Positions 12,066 through 24,572 of a stretch of 64,000 bases of DNA are shown piece by piece (positions within the stretch are counted from its first letter, which is position 1; the number at the start of each line of letters is the position of its first letter). The notes under the pieces are model-generated. The model worked only from the letters and a program-made list of their open reading frames with translations. It ran no database searches and was not told the origin of the DNA. The stretch lies in contig CAJJDN010000139.1 in the NCBI GenBank assembly GCA_905182985.1, positions 92,883 through 156,882 on the forward strand, given 5' to 3'. A program made the translations under genes and the position numbers. Source of the DNA: Paramecium sonneborni (Eukaryota > Ciliophora > Oligohymenophorea > Peniculida > Parameciidae).

Positions 12066-14646
12066 ATGAATTCAATTAAAAATATTGATTTAGAAAATAA
12101 GCTCACTGAAAATTCTGAATCATCACCTTTCAAATCTCGAAGAACACTCATTAATAGATAAAACACTGAGACAAGTTTATATTTAAAGAATTTGCATAAA
12201 AACCTTTAGTATATAGAATCAATAAGTGCGAATTAAGAATAAAAGAGAGGACTTAAGATAAAAAAAAGGCATGAATATGTAACAAAGTTTATAAAAAATC
12301 TTCGATCGACTTAAAATTATTATTCAAAATTAAGTAATTATCATTTTTCATTGATTGATGATTTAGCTATTTATGAGAGTAAGAAGAATTAATCACTTGC
12401 ATTGAGAACAATAGAAAAAATAATATGTTTTTAAAAATTGATTGAATTTTTGAGTAATTTGATTAACAAATTACCCTTATTTCAACCTGATTCATAATAT
12501 AAAAGTATTTGGGATATTGTTGCAATAGTTGCTAGACTCTACTTTTTATATTTGATACCATTAGATATGGCATGGATTGAATAAGAGTTTATATTTGAGT
12601 TATTTTAACCACTTTCTTATATAATGTTAATTTTGGTGTTAAGTGATTAAATACTTGAATTTAACACAGCGTATTATGAATGTGGTTAAATTGTAAAATC
12701 AAGAATGCGTATTTTTAAAAATAGTATTTTACGAAACTATAGTACAGAATGGATTTCAAGTTTTATATTGATAATCTACAGTTTTTTATAATAAAAATAT
12801 CGAATGAGAATAGATCCTTAAGAGAATATAATTCATTTGTCATTAATAATATTTTTAATTCATGTTAGTAGAGTAAGATAGACAGTGAAACATTATGAGT
12901 AGAGTTTAAATGTAAATAAGAAATTATCATCGATGATACAATTAGGGAAATTCTTATTATTTTTATTTTATTTTTTGCATATATTTGCATGTTTTTGGTT
13001 TTGGGTATAATATTAGAATATTGTAGATAGGATCTTATAGTGAATAGAATGGAGGAAATAGTTGGGTGAGTAATTCTAAAGTGTAAGATTTGGATTGGAA
13101 TTTTTAGTATTTGGAAGCATTTTACTTTTCGACAGTAACAATGTTTACAGTAGGATATGGAGATGTAGCTCCTGTTTCAAATTTAGAGAAGACTACTTCA
13201 ATATTGTTCATAATGATTACAAGTATTTAATTACCGTATTCAATAAATACAGTAGGAAAGTTTATAGAAGAGATAACAGCATATGGAGAGGAGACAATGA
13301 AGAAATTGAGTATAATAAATTCATACATGGAGAAGAGAAAGATATCTTTTAATTTATAAATGGAAATAAGATAATATTTAAACTATTATTGGTAAAAATA
13401 GAATTAGTAAGAGGATGATGATTAGAAAAAGATTATAAATTAATTATCTGAATGTTTGAAAGAAAGATTGATGGGAGAGGCATATTAATCAATGTTGAAT
13501 GATTGTCCATTATTTAAGAATAGATTTAGTTAGACTTTGAAATAGTTATTGGTAAAGAAGGTAAGAAGTGTGATATATGCACCTGAATCATTTATAGATA
13601 ATGATTAAATTTATTTATGTTTTATAGATGAAGGTGAAGTAGAGATTCATTTAGAGATTAATAGATAATTTCCAGTTGGTAGATAAATGAAAGGTCAAAC
13701 TTTAGGTATTAGTAGTTTTATAACCGGAAAAGGAGCACCAGAAAAATTCAAATGTTTATCATTTACTAAAATTATGTTATTAAGTAGAGATGACTTTTTA
13801 AAATGCTTATGTGAATGTCCTTCAGATTTTGAAATCTTTTGTTAAATGAAGGATTATTTAACATTTAATCCAGGAAAATAATTACATCCTACTAATTGTT
13901 TTTCATGTGATTCAAATTAACATAAATTAATTGAATGTCCTTTAATTCATTTTGTACCTGATAGAGAATAGATTTTAAAAAAACATATTAAATCATAAAT
14001 CTAAGAGAGATAAATTAATAGATAGAGAACTAAGTTTAGATATAATAATTGTAGATACAATTTATCAGAATTAACAAAAGCAGTTTGGAAGATTTAATCT
14101 TAAAAGTTTGAAAGATTAAAGTTATATTATGATCATGAAGAGATTAAAAGACATTTAAGAAAGAGTAGAAGTGTCTCATTTTATAATGAAAAAGACATTA
14201 TTTCTGAATATAAACATAGATTTATTAGTATGGTCAAAAAGATAATTTGTATTAATAGATTGAGAATTCTACCTAAAACAAACATTAAAAAAAATTAATA
14301 AATGAAAGAATAGTTTTTAATTATGTTATTAGATAGATTGAAATTAGCTAAGAGAAATGAAAGAATATTTAATAAAGAGATTGGTGAGATTTAAGATCTG
14401 ATTGATAGATTTAATTAAAAGTCAAGTTTAAACGATTTTGAAATGACTCATGAATATTAATTTTACAACAGCACGAATAATTTATCAAAGATTCCAAATC
14501 TATAGACTAAGTTGAAAATTGGATTAATAATGAAATTTATGCCTTATTTTCTATATCCAGGAGAAATAATCAAAAGATTTGGATGTAAACCTTCTATACG
14601 TAATATCATTAATTATAGAAGAAGGAAGAATGTGATTTTGATTTGA
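12066..14646 (+). CDS. 6-TM K+ channel B of a tandem triplet, with CCHC zinc knuckle
   Basis: 852 residues with one 22-nt intron at 13005-13026, just after the S5 sequence CFWFW. Six TM segments surround the filter TMFTVGYGD at about residue 356. A C-linker and CNBD-like fold follow, then CFSCDSNQHKLIEC (C-x2-C-x4-H-x4-C) at about residue 604, then PLIHFVPDRE. The tail contains an MVKKIICINR segment and ends in a basic RRRKN motif, similar to the other two paralogues. S4 has only two close arginines (SRVRQ). It starts 85 bp after channel A and ends 14 bp before channel C. The pore predicts K+ selectivity; ligand and gating are unknown. Confidence 0.9.
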
Positions 14647-14660
14647 ATAATTTATTTAAT

Positions 14661-17277
14661 ATGTAAGAAAAAATGTTGACTGATAATGCAGGACTCAAGC
14701 TTCTAACTGAGGCTAATCTAACAGAAGCAGCACCTTTTCGATAAAACAACTAAGTTTAATCTTTAGGAAATGAATCAATCATAAAGTACTAAAGAAGGTT
14801 AACATTAAAAACAGAACGCAAAAATCGCTATAGAGATTAATTCTGTGATAATCTTAAAGCAAAATCCTTTAGACATAATCGTATTTCAGAAAAATATTTA
14901 TAATTTGTTGGAGACAAAACCTTCTTTCCAAATTCTTCTACCTTTAACATTACCATTATGCATAAAAACTTTTCATTGCAGTTAGAAATGAAGTTTTTCG
15001 AAAAGATCAAACAGTTTTTTTCTAAATATATAAACATGTTAGTTTAATGTCTGAAATAGATAGAACTTTTTCAACCAGAATCACCGATAAAATTAATATG
15101 GGATTCAGCATCCTTGGTTTCAAGATTGTATTTTTTATTTCTTATTCCTTTGGATATTGCATGGAGTAAATATTCATTTATGTTTGATATGTATAATTTG
15201 ACATCCTTTATATTTTAAATGGTTCTTTTAGGTGATCTTATAGTTGGTTTAAATACTGCATTCTATTAATAAGGATAATTAGTGACAGATAGAAAATAAA
15301 TAGTTTATCATAACTTTTTAAAATGTTTTGGTTTAGAATGGACTTCAACAATATAATTACTGGTCTATTAAATATTGACACAAGATCCGTTGATAACATA
15401 ATAAATCAAGGATTATAAAATATATCTTACTCTAATTACCTTTTTAGTTCATTATAGTACCATATAAGAATGCTTAGAATATTATGAGGAAGGACTTAAT
15501 TTAAGTAAGAAAGCCTCATCCATAATAGAACTAATTAAATTAATTGCTGTCTTATTTTTTATTATACATATGTTCTCATGCTTTTGGTTTTGGGTAACTT
15601 TATTATACATACTAGGTTGGTGAATATAGTCATAATAATTATGGAGTCAGTTGGTTGGAAGACCTAGTAGATTAAGATTGGGAGATTTAATATTTATCTT
15701 CAGTCTATTATTCAACAGTTACTATGTTTACTATTGGATATGGAGATGTCCTTCCTTAAAGTAATTTAGAAAGAATTGTTTGTTGTTTATTCATTATTAT
15801 GGCCAGTTTATAATTACCTTATAGTATCAATACTGTTGGAGCAATCATTTCATAAATTAGTGAATATGGAGAAGATAAAAAACGTAAACTAAGAATTATT
15901 AATTCATATTTGCAAAAAAAAAGAATACCATTTTAATTATAAAGTGAAATCCGCCAATATTTAAATTACTATTGGTAATTAAATAAAGAAAAAGATGCAG
16001 AAGAAGCAGATTAAATGATTAAATAATTATCAGAAAATTTAAGAGAAAGATTAATATAAGAATCTAATTCTGTTATTTTAAATTAATGTGCTCTATTTCG
16101 CTATCGTTTTACTCCTGCCTTTAAAAGGGAAATTATCAAATCTTTAAAAACTAAAATTCTAGCACCAGAAACTATTATTGGAGATAAAAAAGAATTAATA
16201 TTTATTGAATCAGGAATTATTGATATGTATGGAGATTAATAATTTAATTTAAAATTACACACTTTCTCTGCTAGCCAAACTATAGGTCTTATTCCATTTA
16301 TATCAGGTAATTTACAACCTAATACTTATAAAAGTCAAGGTTTTTGTTTGGTTATGACATTATCACATAGAAAGTTCAAAAATACTCTAAAAGATTTCCC
16401 AAATGATTATGAAATCTATTGTTAAATCAAAGATTATTTATTATTCAATGGAAACGAAACTACTATTTTCCCAAGAAGATGTTATGCTTGCTAAAGTTCA
16501 GCTCATTATTCATATGAATGTCCAATTACACATTATGTACCTGATAGAGAGAAAATAATAAAAAAGCAATCCATTTCATCATTCTAATAAAGAAAGCTGA
16601 TTCCACGTTAAGAATAGAAGAGAGCTCGACATCCTTCAAAGAAGATTTCTTTATAGTCCTTAACTAAAGCTGCATTCATTGTTTAATAAGAAAATTAGAA
16701 CATTGTTAAGATATATGATTCCCCTTATGTTATTGAGGATGAAACTAAAATAAATAGTTTGGATTAATATAACAATTTAAAGAATAAATCTAAAAATAGT
16801 AAAGAGACAAGGGAAAAATTGATGTCTAACTTTAGACATTTAGTGAAAAAAATTACATTTATAGATAGATATTATCCACAATTTTTGATGATTGTGTTAA
16901 AGAAGTTCAGACATGATTAGAATTATTTTAGTCAATAATCTCAGTTGAAGCAGTTATAAATTAGATATGATCATCTAAAATAAATACAAGGAATAGATCC
17001 TGAAATATTGAAAAATTTAGAGGTTGCAATAATATAAAATTCAGATTATGATTTTTGTAAAAACAATGAATTTGATACCCCAAAGAATTTCATACATTAC
17101 AATTCAAAGTTTAATTTTAATAATATAAAATTAAAAATAGATAAGGCAAAATTAAGATTCTTCAATGAGTTTTAGAGATATTGTTTGCACCCAATTTTAA
17201 TAATGTAAAAATTCCATACAACAAAGATATCTTAAGATTTAATCACACATAAAAGGAGAAGGAATGTATTCATTTGA
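14661..17277 (+). CDS. 6-TM K+ channel C of a tandem triplet, with CCHC zinc knuckle
   Basis: 864 residues with one 22-nt intron at 15594-15615, in the same place and phase as in channel B (after CFWFW). The filter is TMFTIGYGD at about residue 352. The zinc knuckle CYACQSSAHYSYEC lies at about residue 600 and is followed by PITHYVPDRE. S4 (about LTLITFLVHYSTIQECLEYY) has essentially no basic residues, the most degenerate of the three. The CNBD-like fold lacks the family cassette. The tail repeats an LVKKITFIDR segment and a terminal KRRRN. The chosen ATG is 14 bp after the stop of B; an in-frame Met four codons later is an alternative. Confidence 0.9.
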
Positions 17278-17327
17278 GGTTATATTATTCAAAAATTATT
17301 GTGATGATGATTAATGTGGATATAATA

Positions 17328-18961
17328 TCATTTTAAGTTTTATCTAATCTAGTTGAAAGAAAAGATACTGTCATCATCTTCATAATCGAAATCTGAACCA
17401 TTTGATTTAGTTTCTGAAAAGCTTGTACTTGAATTTTAATTAACAACATATGGATCTGATGCTTCAGCCATGCTTTCAATAGCAGATTCATCAACTCCTC
17501 TTTTCATTCTAAAGTTTCCTCCTTCTCCCCATTGATTTCCCCAACTGTTTTATAACATCCAAAATTTAACACCATCTTCTTCTCCCCAACCATAACATAA
17601 AACTGAATGATCTACTTTTTCCTATTTTATAGATGTTAATTAAATACCCATTCAGCATAATCATTAGTTTCGGCTTTTGAATGATAGATACCAGATTCAT
17701 AATACATGAAATCATAAGATGGTTCAAAACTTAAGACAACAGGTCCATTTTTCATGATTTCTGTCATAATGATTTATTCTGAGACTCTACCGTATGAACC
17801 TCCTAAATATTTATAATTTCTAAAAAGATATATAAAATAATAATTAACTTGGTCTTATAAACTTTTGATTAAGATTTTGCTTTTTAGAAATTACATGATC
17901 CATCAAATCCTTAATATGGTTCAACTGATTCAGAAACAAGTACTTATTCTTCAGCAAATTTATTTACTAAATAAGGATAACCACCATCACATCCTTGATT
18001 GAAATAATTACAATTTAATGACCATTATGGTGATAGATCTACATTTTCACCTTAAATTTTTAATCTTGCTGATAACATTGACATTGTGGCAATTGCATAA
18101 CATGATCCACATTATCCTTATTATCTTGGAGGTGATAATTTTCTAATTTTATTAAATAATCAATTACTCTTTCCAATTAAATGATTTTGGTAAATCTGTA
18201 TAATCACCTGTCTAAACAAATACTTTATTTGATGTAGAATCTTATTGTTTAAATGATTTATCTTTTCTAAATCCTTTCTTTTTTCCTAGAGATTTAGCAA
18301 CTTCTGCAAAACTCTTTCCTTTCATATTATCATAAACCTTTGCTTTCCATGTACCTTCTTTCTAATTCAATTTCTCTACAACATCTTCATGATTCACATC
18401 AGATGTCTTTTCTTAAACTTATAAAAAGGATAATGATTTTAAATCATCATCATCCATGAATTCTGGTTACACTATACTTACTGTTTTTATTGATTCAGAT
18501 GATTCTACTTTTTCAGATTTCTCAGCTCTATAACATCCTTTTTCTTAAGTATCAAGGTTTGTATACCAACCAACTAATGTTTGATCACAAAATGATACTC
18601 CTTCTCTACCTTTTGGCTCATATTTTGAAAAAGCAAAATATTTCATATTACCCAGTTTTATTTCAAAACCTTCATCATAAACCATTGTCCATTCCCCTGA
18701 TTTTTAACTTGATTTAACTTTATAATCATCTCCTAAAGTAACTTCAAAATCTTATGATGGTTAAAAGTTGCTAGAATAAGCCATATATGAAGTCTTGGCT
18801 CTATCAGGAACTTCATGACCACATGGTAATAAACCTACACCTTTCTATGTTGGTTTTTCTAAATATAGTCTCCACTTTCCTGCAACCTAATGCTTTAAGC
18901 AATGGACAGGCAAATCACAGACTACAAATCCGATCATGCATAATAAGATAACGAATCTCAT
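17328..18961 (-). CDS. Cathepsin C-like cysteine protease (dipeptidyl peptidase I)
   Basis: 517 residues with introns at 18143-18167, 17820-17848 and 17622-17647. A hydrophobic signal peptide ([15 protein letters not shown]) starts the protein. An exclusion-domain-like region and propeptide follow, then the papain fold: LSPPRQQGQCGSCYA with the nucleophile Cys at about residue 278, the [10 protein letters not shown] histidine motif and the [12 protein letters not shown] asparagine motif. [10 protein letters not shown] near the end is typical of cathepsin C. It would act in lysosomes or food vacuoles, removing N-terminal dipeptides. An acidic Asp/Ser tail extends past the usual end. It is convergent with channel C (50 bp between stops). 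Confidence 0.9.
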
Positions 18962-18988
18962 TTTAAGAAAATATATATATAAACAAAA

Positions 18989-19600
18989 ACGGAATAAATT
19001 ATTAAAGAAGCCTGTGTTAATAATTACTTTTTGAATTTATTAAAGCAATCAACAATGGAGCAAATAGAGCCGTATTGTGTGTTAACTTATCTTAAGGAGG
19101 AACTACACTTTCTTTCGATACAATTAAAAAGGCAATTCTTAATCCTAAAGTTGTGATTATTAGACCAAGAGGAGATGGTTTTATTTATATTGAAGAAGAA
19201 TTCGATATAATGATTGAAGAAATAAAGATATGTATAGAAGTTAAAGAGATTGTAACTGGAATTTTAACTAAGAATAATTAAATAGATATAGAGAGAATGA
19301 AAATATTAATTGATATAGAATTTTCTATTCAAGTAGTTTTTGATAAGGCCTTTGATGATTTTTACAATTATCATGAAAGCATAAAACACTTAATCATTCT
19401 TTGAATTTAAAGAATTTTTACTAAAGGAGGAAAATATAAATCAGCTATAGATGGAAAGAAATCAATAAAATAAATTGTACAATTATATCCTCAACTGAGT
19501 ATTTTAGCTGGATGTGAGGCATTCATAAAGATAATTATCTTAGCTTAGTTTATTATTGTTATTTAAAAAAAGTTCATGGTACTAAAATTGTATGAATTCC
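18989..19600 (+). pseudogene. cutC: Pseudogene of CutC copper-homeostasis family protein
   Basis: Conserved CutC blocks are readable: EACVNN, then NNGANRAVLC, QGGTTLS, VVIIRPRGDGF, QVVFDKAFDD, RIFTKGGKY and a late VHGTK. The gene is broken in several ways. The position expected for the start codon is ACG (18989-18991). A frameshift in the T run near 19030 separates the first block from the second. GGA of the IL-G-xxRIFT motif has become TGA (19402-19404). The last third needs at least one more frame change. None of these is repaired by a plausible short intron. It begins only 27 bp from the divergent cathepsin C start. Confidence 0.8.
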
Positions 19601-19686
19601 TTTTGTTTTAGATGTTTAATATAATATTTATATGAATATTTTAAATTTAATATTCAAACATTACCTCATCTGAACATATCAAACAA

Positions 19687-20486
19687 ATGATTCCATTATA
19701 AGTCATATCACTTATTTATATTTTAGAACTTCAATCATCGCTAGTCTGCTTCTATTTTATTTAGATAATATGAATCCAGAAAACAATCTCCTGTCACTCA
19801 TGTTTTTGTTGCACATAATCCAAGAAGAAGTCACTAATTTGATGGCAGATCCAATTCACCTACTAAAATATTAACTACATCACATATTTATCCAAAAATT
19901 ATACAATCCACAGAAATTAAAACTAGAATACCTACTTAAGTAAGTGTTTCCATTCCTAATTAGGGTTAAAGTATCCCTATTTAAGAAGCTCTAAAAATTT
20001 ATTCATCAAAACAAACTATAGATTCACAATATAATTTAAACAAGGTCTCATCATTTTTTCATGAAAAACTGAATGAAAAATCAAACTATACTAAGACTAC
20101 TACCGGGGAAAGCTAAGAAGAAGAAAAGTCTTCTCAACAAAGTAATCTTTCTTCATTTTCTTAGAACCATCAATCATTTATTAAAAACAACTACTTGATA
20201 AAGATTTATAAATCATACAATTACAAAAAGAAATTAAACAAATTAAAGATTTGAATGTTATTAATTTTATTATTTTTAGAAAAAGTACCAAAGTATTGAA
20301 AAAGAATATGAGAAACTCTTATAAGAAAATCAAAAATTGAAATCACAAATCCATTAATAATAAGTTCAAATTACATAACTTACCCACTAATAATCTTTGA
20401 TCTCACCAGGAAGACCATCAGAATATGTAAGTGCATTAAGTGAATAAGATAAATTAAAAATAAAAACTCTACTAGAATGTGAATGA
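19687..20486 (+). CDS. Low-complexity plus coiled-coil protein, unknown
   Basis: 242 residues with three introns: 19702-19726 (25 nt), 20142-20164 (23) and 20257-20279 (23). The spliced length is divisible by three. The N-terminal 140 residues are Ser/Pro/Arg/Gln-rich with possible phosphosites (KQSP, SNSPTK). The last ~90 form a coiled coil (LLDKDLQIIQLQKEIKQI onward) ending in an acidic LLECE. The first exon codes only MIPLQ and the first intron starts GTC, not the usual GTA, so the start is the weakest part of the model. No family was recognised. Confidence 0.6.
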
Positions 20487-21230
20487 AAGTATATTAATAA
20501 TATATTCACTTATTTCTTAAATTACTTACATTTCTTATCAGATTTTAATGTTCTAATCTCTTCTTTTACTAGTTTATTATTCTGCCTTAATTCTAAATTA
20601 TACTTCTTCATATTAATGGGAAAATTTAATTAATTAGGAAAGCTATCTTTTCATTCTTAATTTTCTACCTACATTGAAGGAATTTAATTCATTATATTTT
20701 TCTGTTTTTCACATTATTATTATTATAGAATACTATTTGTATTTGTATTTAATAAATTAATTACTTTTAAAATAATTCATCTTTCTAAATGTTTAGTTTC
20801 TTATTCAAACATACTTGATGTAAGAGCAAAAATGGTAGTCTTTTTTTCTAAGATATTTTAAGAATATAAAATATTTTTGCTAATTTAGTAAATTGTCATT
20901 CTAATCGTATTCTAAAGTTTTACGAATATTATTACTACACGAGAACTTTAAAAAATTTTAATTAATATATTATAAAAAGATATAAAGAAAAAATTGTATA
21001 ATATCATTTATCTTTTTTGTATGAGAATCTATTTTCTATTTAATAGAAAGAAATTCTTGTAATTTAATAGACTCAAGGGATTTAACAAAAAAAATAAGTC
21101 TCCTATAAATTCTTATTTTTTGTGTTTATTTTAAAATGCAATTCTTTTTTTGATAGTTTATTATTGTATTTTCAATAATAAATTAATAAAAAAATAAATA
21201 TCATTAAAATAAATTAACATTAATAATAAA
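20487..21230. other. AT-rich intergenic region between convergent genes
   Basis: About 740 bp with long A/T runs. A short minus-strand reading around 20530-20692 (MKKYNLELRQNNK) looks coding-like but could not be closed into a convincing gene. Nothing else was recognised. Confidence 0.5.
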
Positions 21231-22069
21231 TCATCCTCCAAAATCTGATGGTAATCTATATTATCCAGGTCCAGGTGATCCTTCTCTATGCTATGAAAGT
21301 ATGCGTTGTGCTTTAGGAAATGTATTACATTTGCTTGCCCCAAATTTAGAACAAAAATATGTTCCTAAAGGATCTAGGTTACCAATTTCTCTATATGTCC
21401 CTGGTCCAGGTGTAGAATCTGAAAATTTTCTATCTGAATGGGCTTTAGGAGGTGAAAGAACTACAGCTCCGGAACTATTTATTTGATAGCGTCATTCAAA
21501 ATTACTCTCGATAATGACTAAGGGCATACTTTCCTCGACTATTTATACTGGGTGGTAAATTGTATTCGCCACTAGAATAGGTTCATAGGAATACGGTCCA
21601 GGTTTTCTATCTTTGCTTCTTCTGCTTTTTAATCGCTATCCTATACTATAACGAACGGCTGACTAAATTTCTTTAAAATTATATGATCCTGGCCCAGGTG
21701 TTTTTTAGACTAATCCTAAGAAGATGCTCTCAAATTTATTTGCACGCTTGAGAATTAATATTAAAAAGTTACATCTCTACCCAAACCCATTGTCCATCCA
21801 TGTTCTCTAGCTGTTTGAACTTAATATGAGTTTGGTGCTGGTGTTATAGTTTCTTAGGTTATGTTCATCTTCTTTCCATATCCTATTCCTGCAGCTCTCT
21901 TACTCAATGTTGTTGGCAATTGATATATTGGAGGGCATCTAAAACTTTAATTTACAATTTTATACACATTATCCTTAGGATCAACCCAACGTTTGGCCTT
22001 CGAAAAAGTATACATTTATTTTGTTTTGCTTGTATTTAATGGAGATCTATTCACAGCATTAAAATCCAT
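21231..22069 (-). CDS. STPGR (sperm-tail PGPG-repeat) ciliary protein
   Basis: 252 residues with introns at 21747-21772 (26 nt), 21572-21594 (23) and 21475-21505 (31). After splicing, four PGPG-type repeats line up: TPGPGSYNF, KPGPGEYNLPPSI, TPGPGTYREIG and SPGPGQYRLPSDFGG. An earlier TPAPNSYQV is a degenerate copy. Pro-Gly-Pro-Gly-x-Tyr repeats define the STPGR/ODF3 (CIMAP) family, which associates with axonemal doublet microtubules, in some cases inside the lumen. Start: ATG at 22067-22069. It is divergent from the kinase gene at 22200, with about 130 bp for both promoters. Confidence 0.88.
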
Positions 22070-22199
22070 TTTCTAATTAATTTTATATTGAAATTATTGC
22101 TCAATTATAATCGTTTCTTAAATTCCTTAGCCATTTAACAAATCTGTTTACATTTATCAACTAATTATTACCTTATATTTTCTTTAAATTATTTTTATC

Positions 22200-23762
<1,563 letters not shown>

Positions 23763-23886
23763 TAATTTTATATATTTTATTTATAATATATTAGATATAT
23801 ATTAATTATATATATATAAATATATTTAAATATAGCTAATAATAAAATGGATAGATGAAATGATTTGAAAATTTATTTAAAATTTA

Positions 23887-24535
23887 ATGTTTGAGAAAGA
23901 AGTCGTGATTGATGGCAAGGGCCATTTGTTAGGTAGATTGGCTTCTTATATTGCCAAGGAGTTATAAAGAGGCTAAAGGATTGTTGTAGTCAGAACTGAA
24001 TTGATTTAACAATCAGGTATAAAGTTGTTACTATAACAGGTTCACTTTTCAGAAATAGAGTCATCTTTGAAGAGTATCTTAATAAAAGAATGGCATTCAA
24101 TCCAAGAAGAGGATACAAACATTATAGAACTCCATCACGATGTTTTTGGAAAGTAGTCAGAGGAATGCTTCAATATAAATCAAAAAGAGGAGCCGCTGCT
24201 TTAGAAAGATTAAAGGTCTTTGAAGGTGTACCACCTCCATATGATACAAGAAAGAGATAAGTTGTTCCAGATGCTCTCAAATTGATTAGACTCAAGAATC
24301 ATAGACCTTTCTGTTCTTTAGGAAATTTATGTGCCTCAGTTGGATGGAATTCATAAACTGTTGTTAACAGACTTGAAGAAAAAAGAAAGCAAAGGTATCG
24401 TGCATTTTTAACACTTCAATTAGAGGTGCTGCCTATTACAAGAGAAAGATTACCAGAGAAAATCTTAGAAGAAAGGCCATTGGAGCTAAAGAACTTGCTA
24501 CAATCAACTCAGAGTTAGAGAAGTTAGGCTATTGA
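23887..24535 (+). CDS. RPL13A: 60S ribosomal protein uL13 (L13a)
   Basis: 198 residues with introns at 24017-24039 (23 nt) and 24395-24423 (29 nt). Signatures of uL13: VVIDGKGHLLGRLAS, SLFRNRVIFEEYLNKR, FWKVVRGML, RGAAALERLKVFEGVPPPYD, VVPDAL and VGWN. The C-terminal tail GAAYYKRKITRENLRRK is in frame only after the second intron is removed. The length matches the family (~200). It is a structural 60S protein, and its codon choice is less AT-biased than its neighbours, as expected for a highly expressed gene. Confidence 0.97.
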
Positions 24536-24572
24536 AATAATATAATAAAATCATGTACATTTAATCTTTATT

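Noticed and set aside
20506..20692. Minus-strand reading MKKYNLELRQNNK preceded by MNQIPS
   Set aside because: It needs a 30-nt intron and still has no convincing end; it overlaps the 3' region of a convergent gene.
21301..21486. Plus-strand reading with YVPGPGVES that looks like a PGPG protein
   Set aside because: It is the complementary shadow of the STPGR gene; the PGPG palindrome-like codons read on both strands. Only the minus strand gives repeated PGPGxY with introns that restore the frame.
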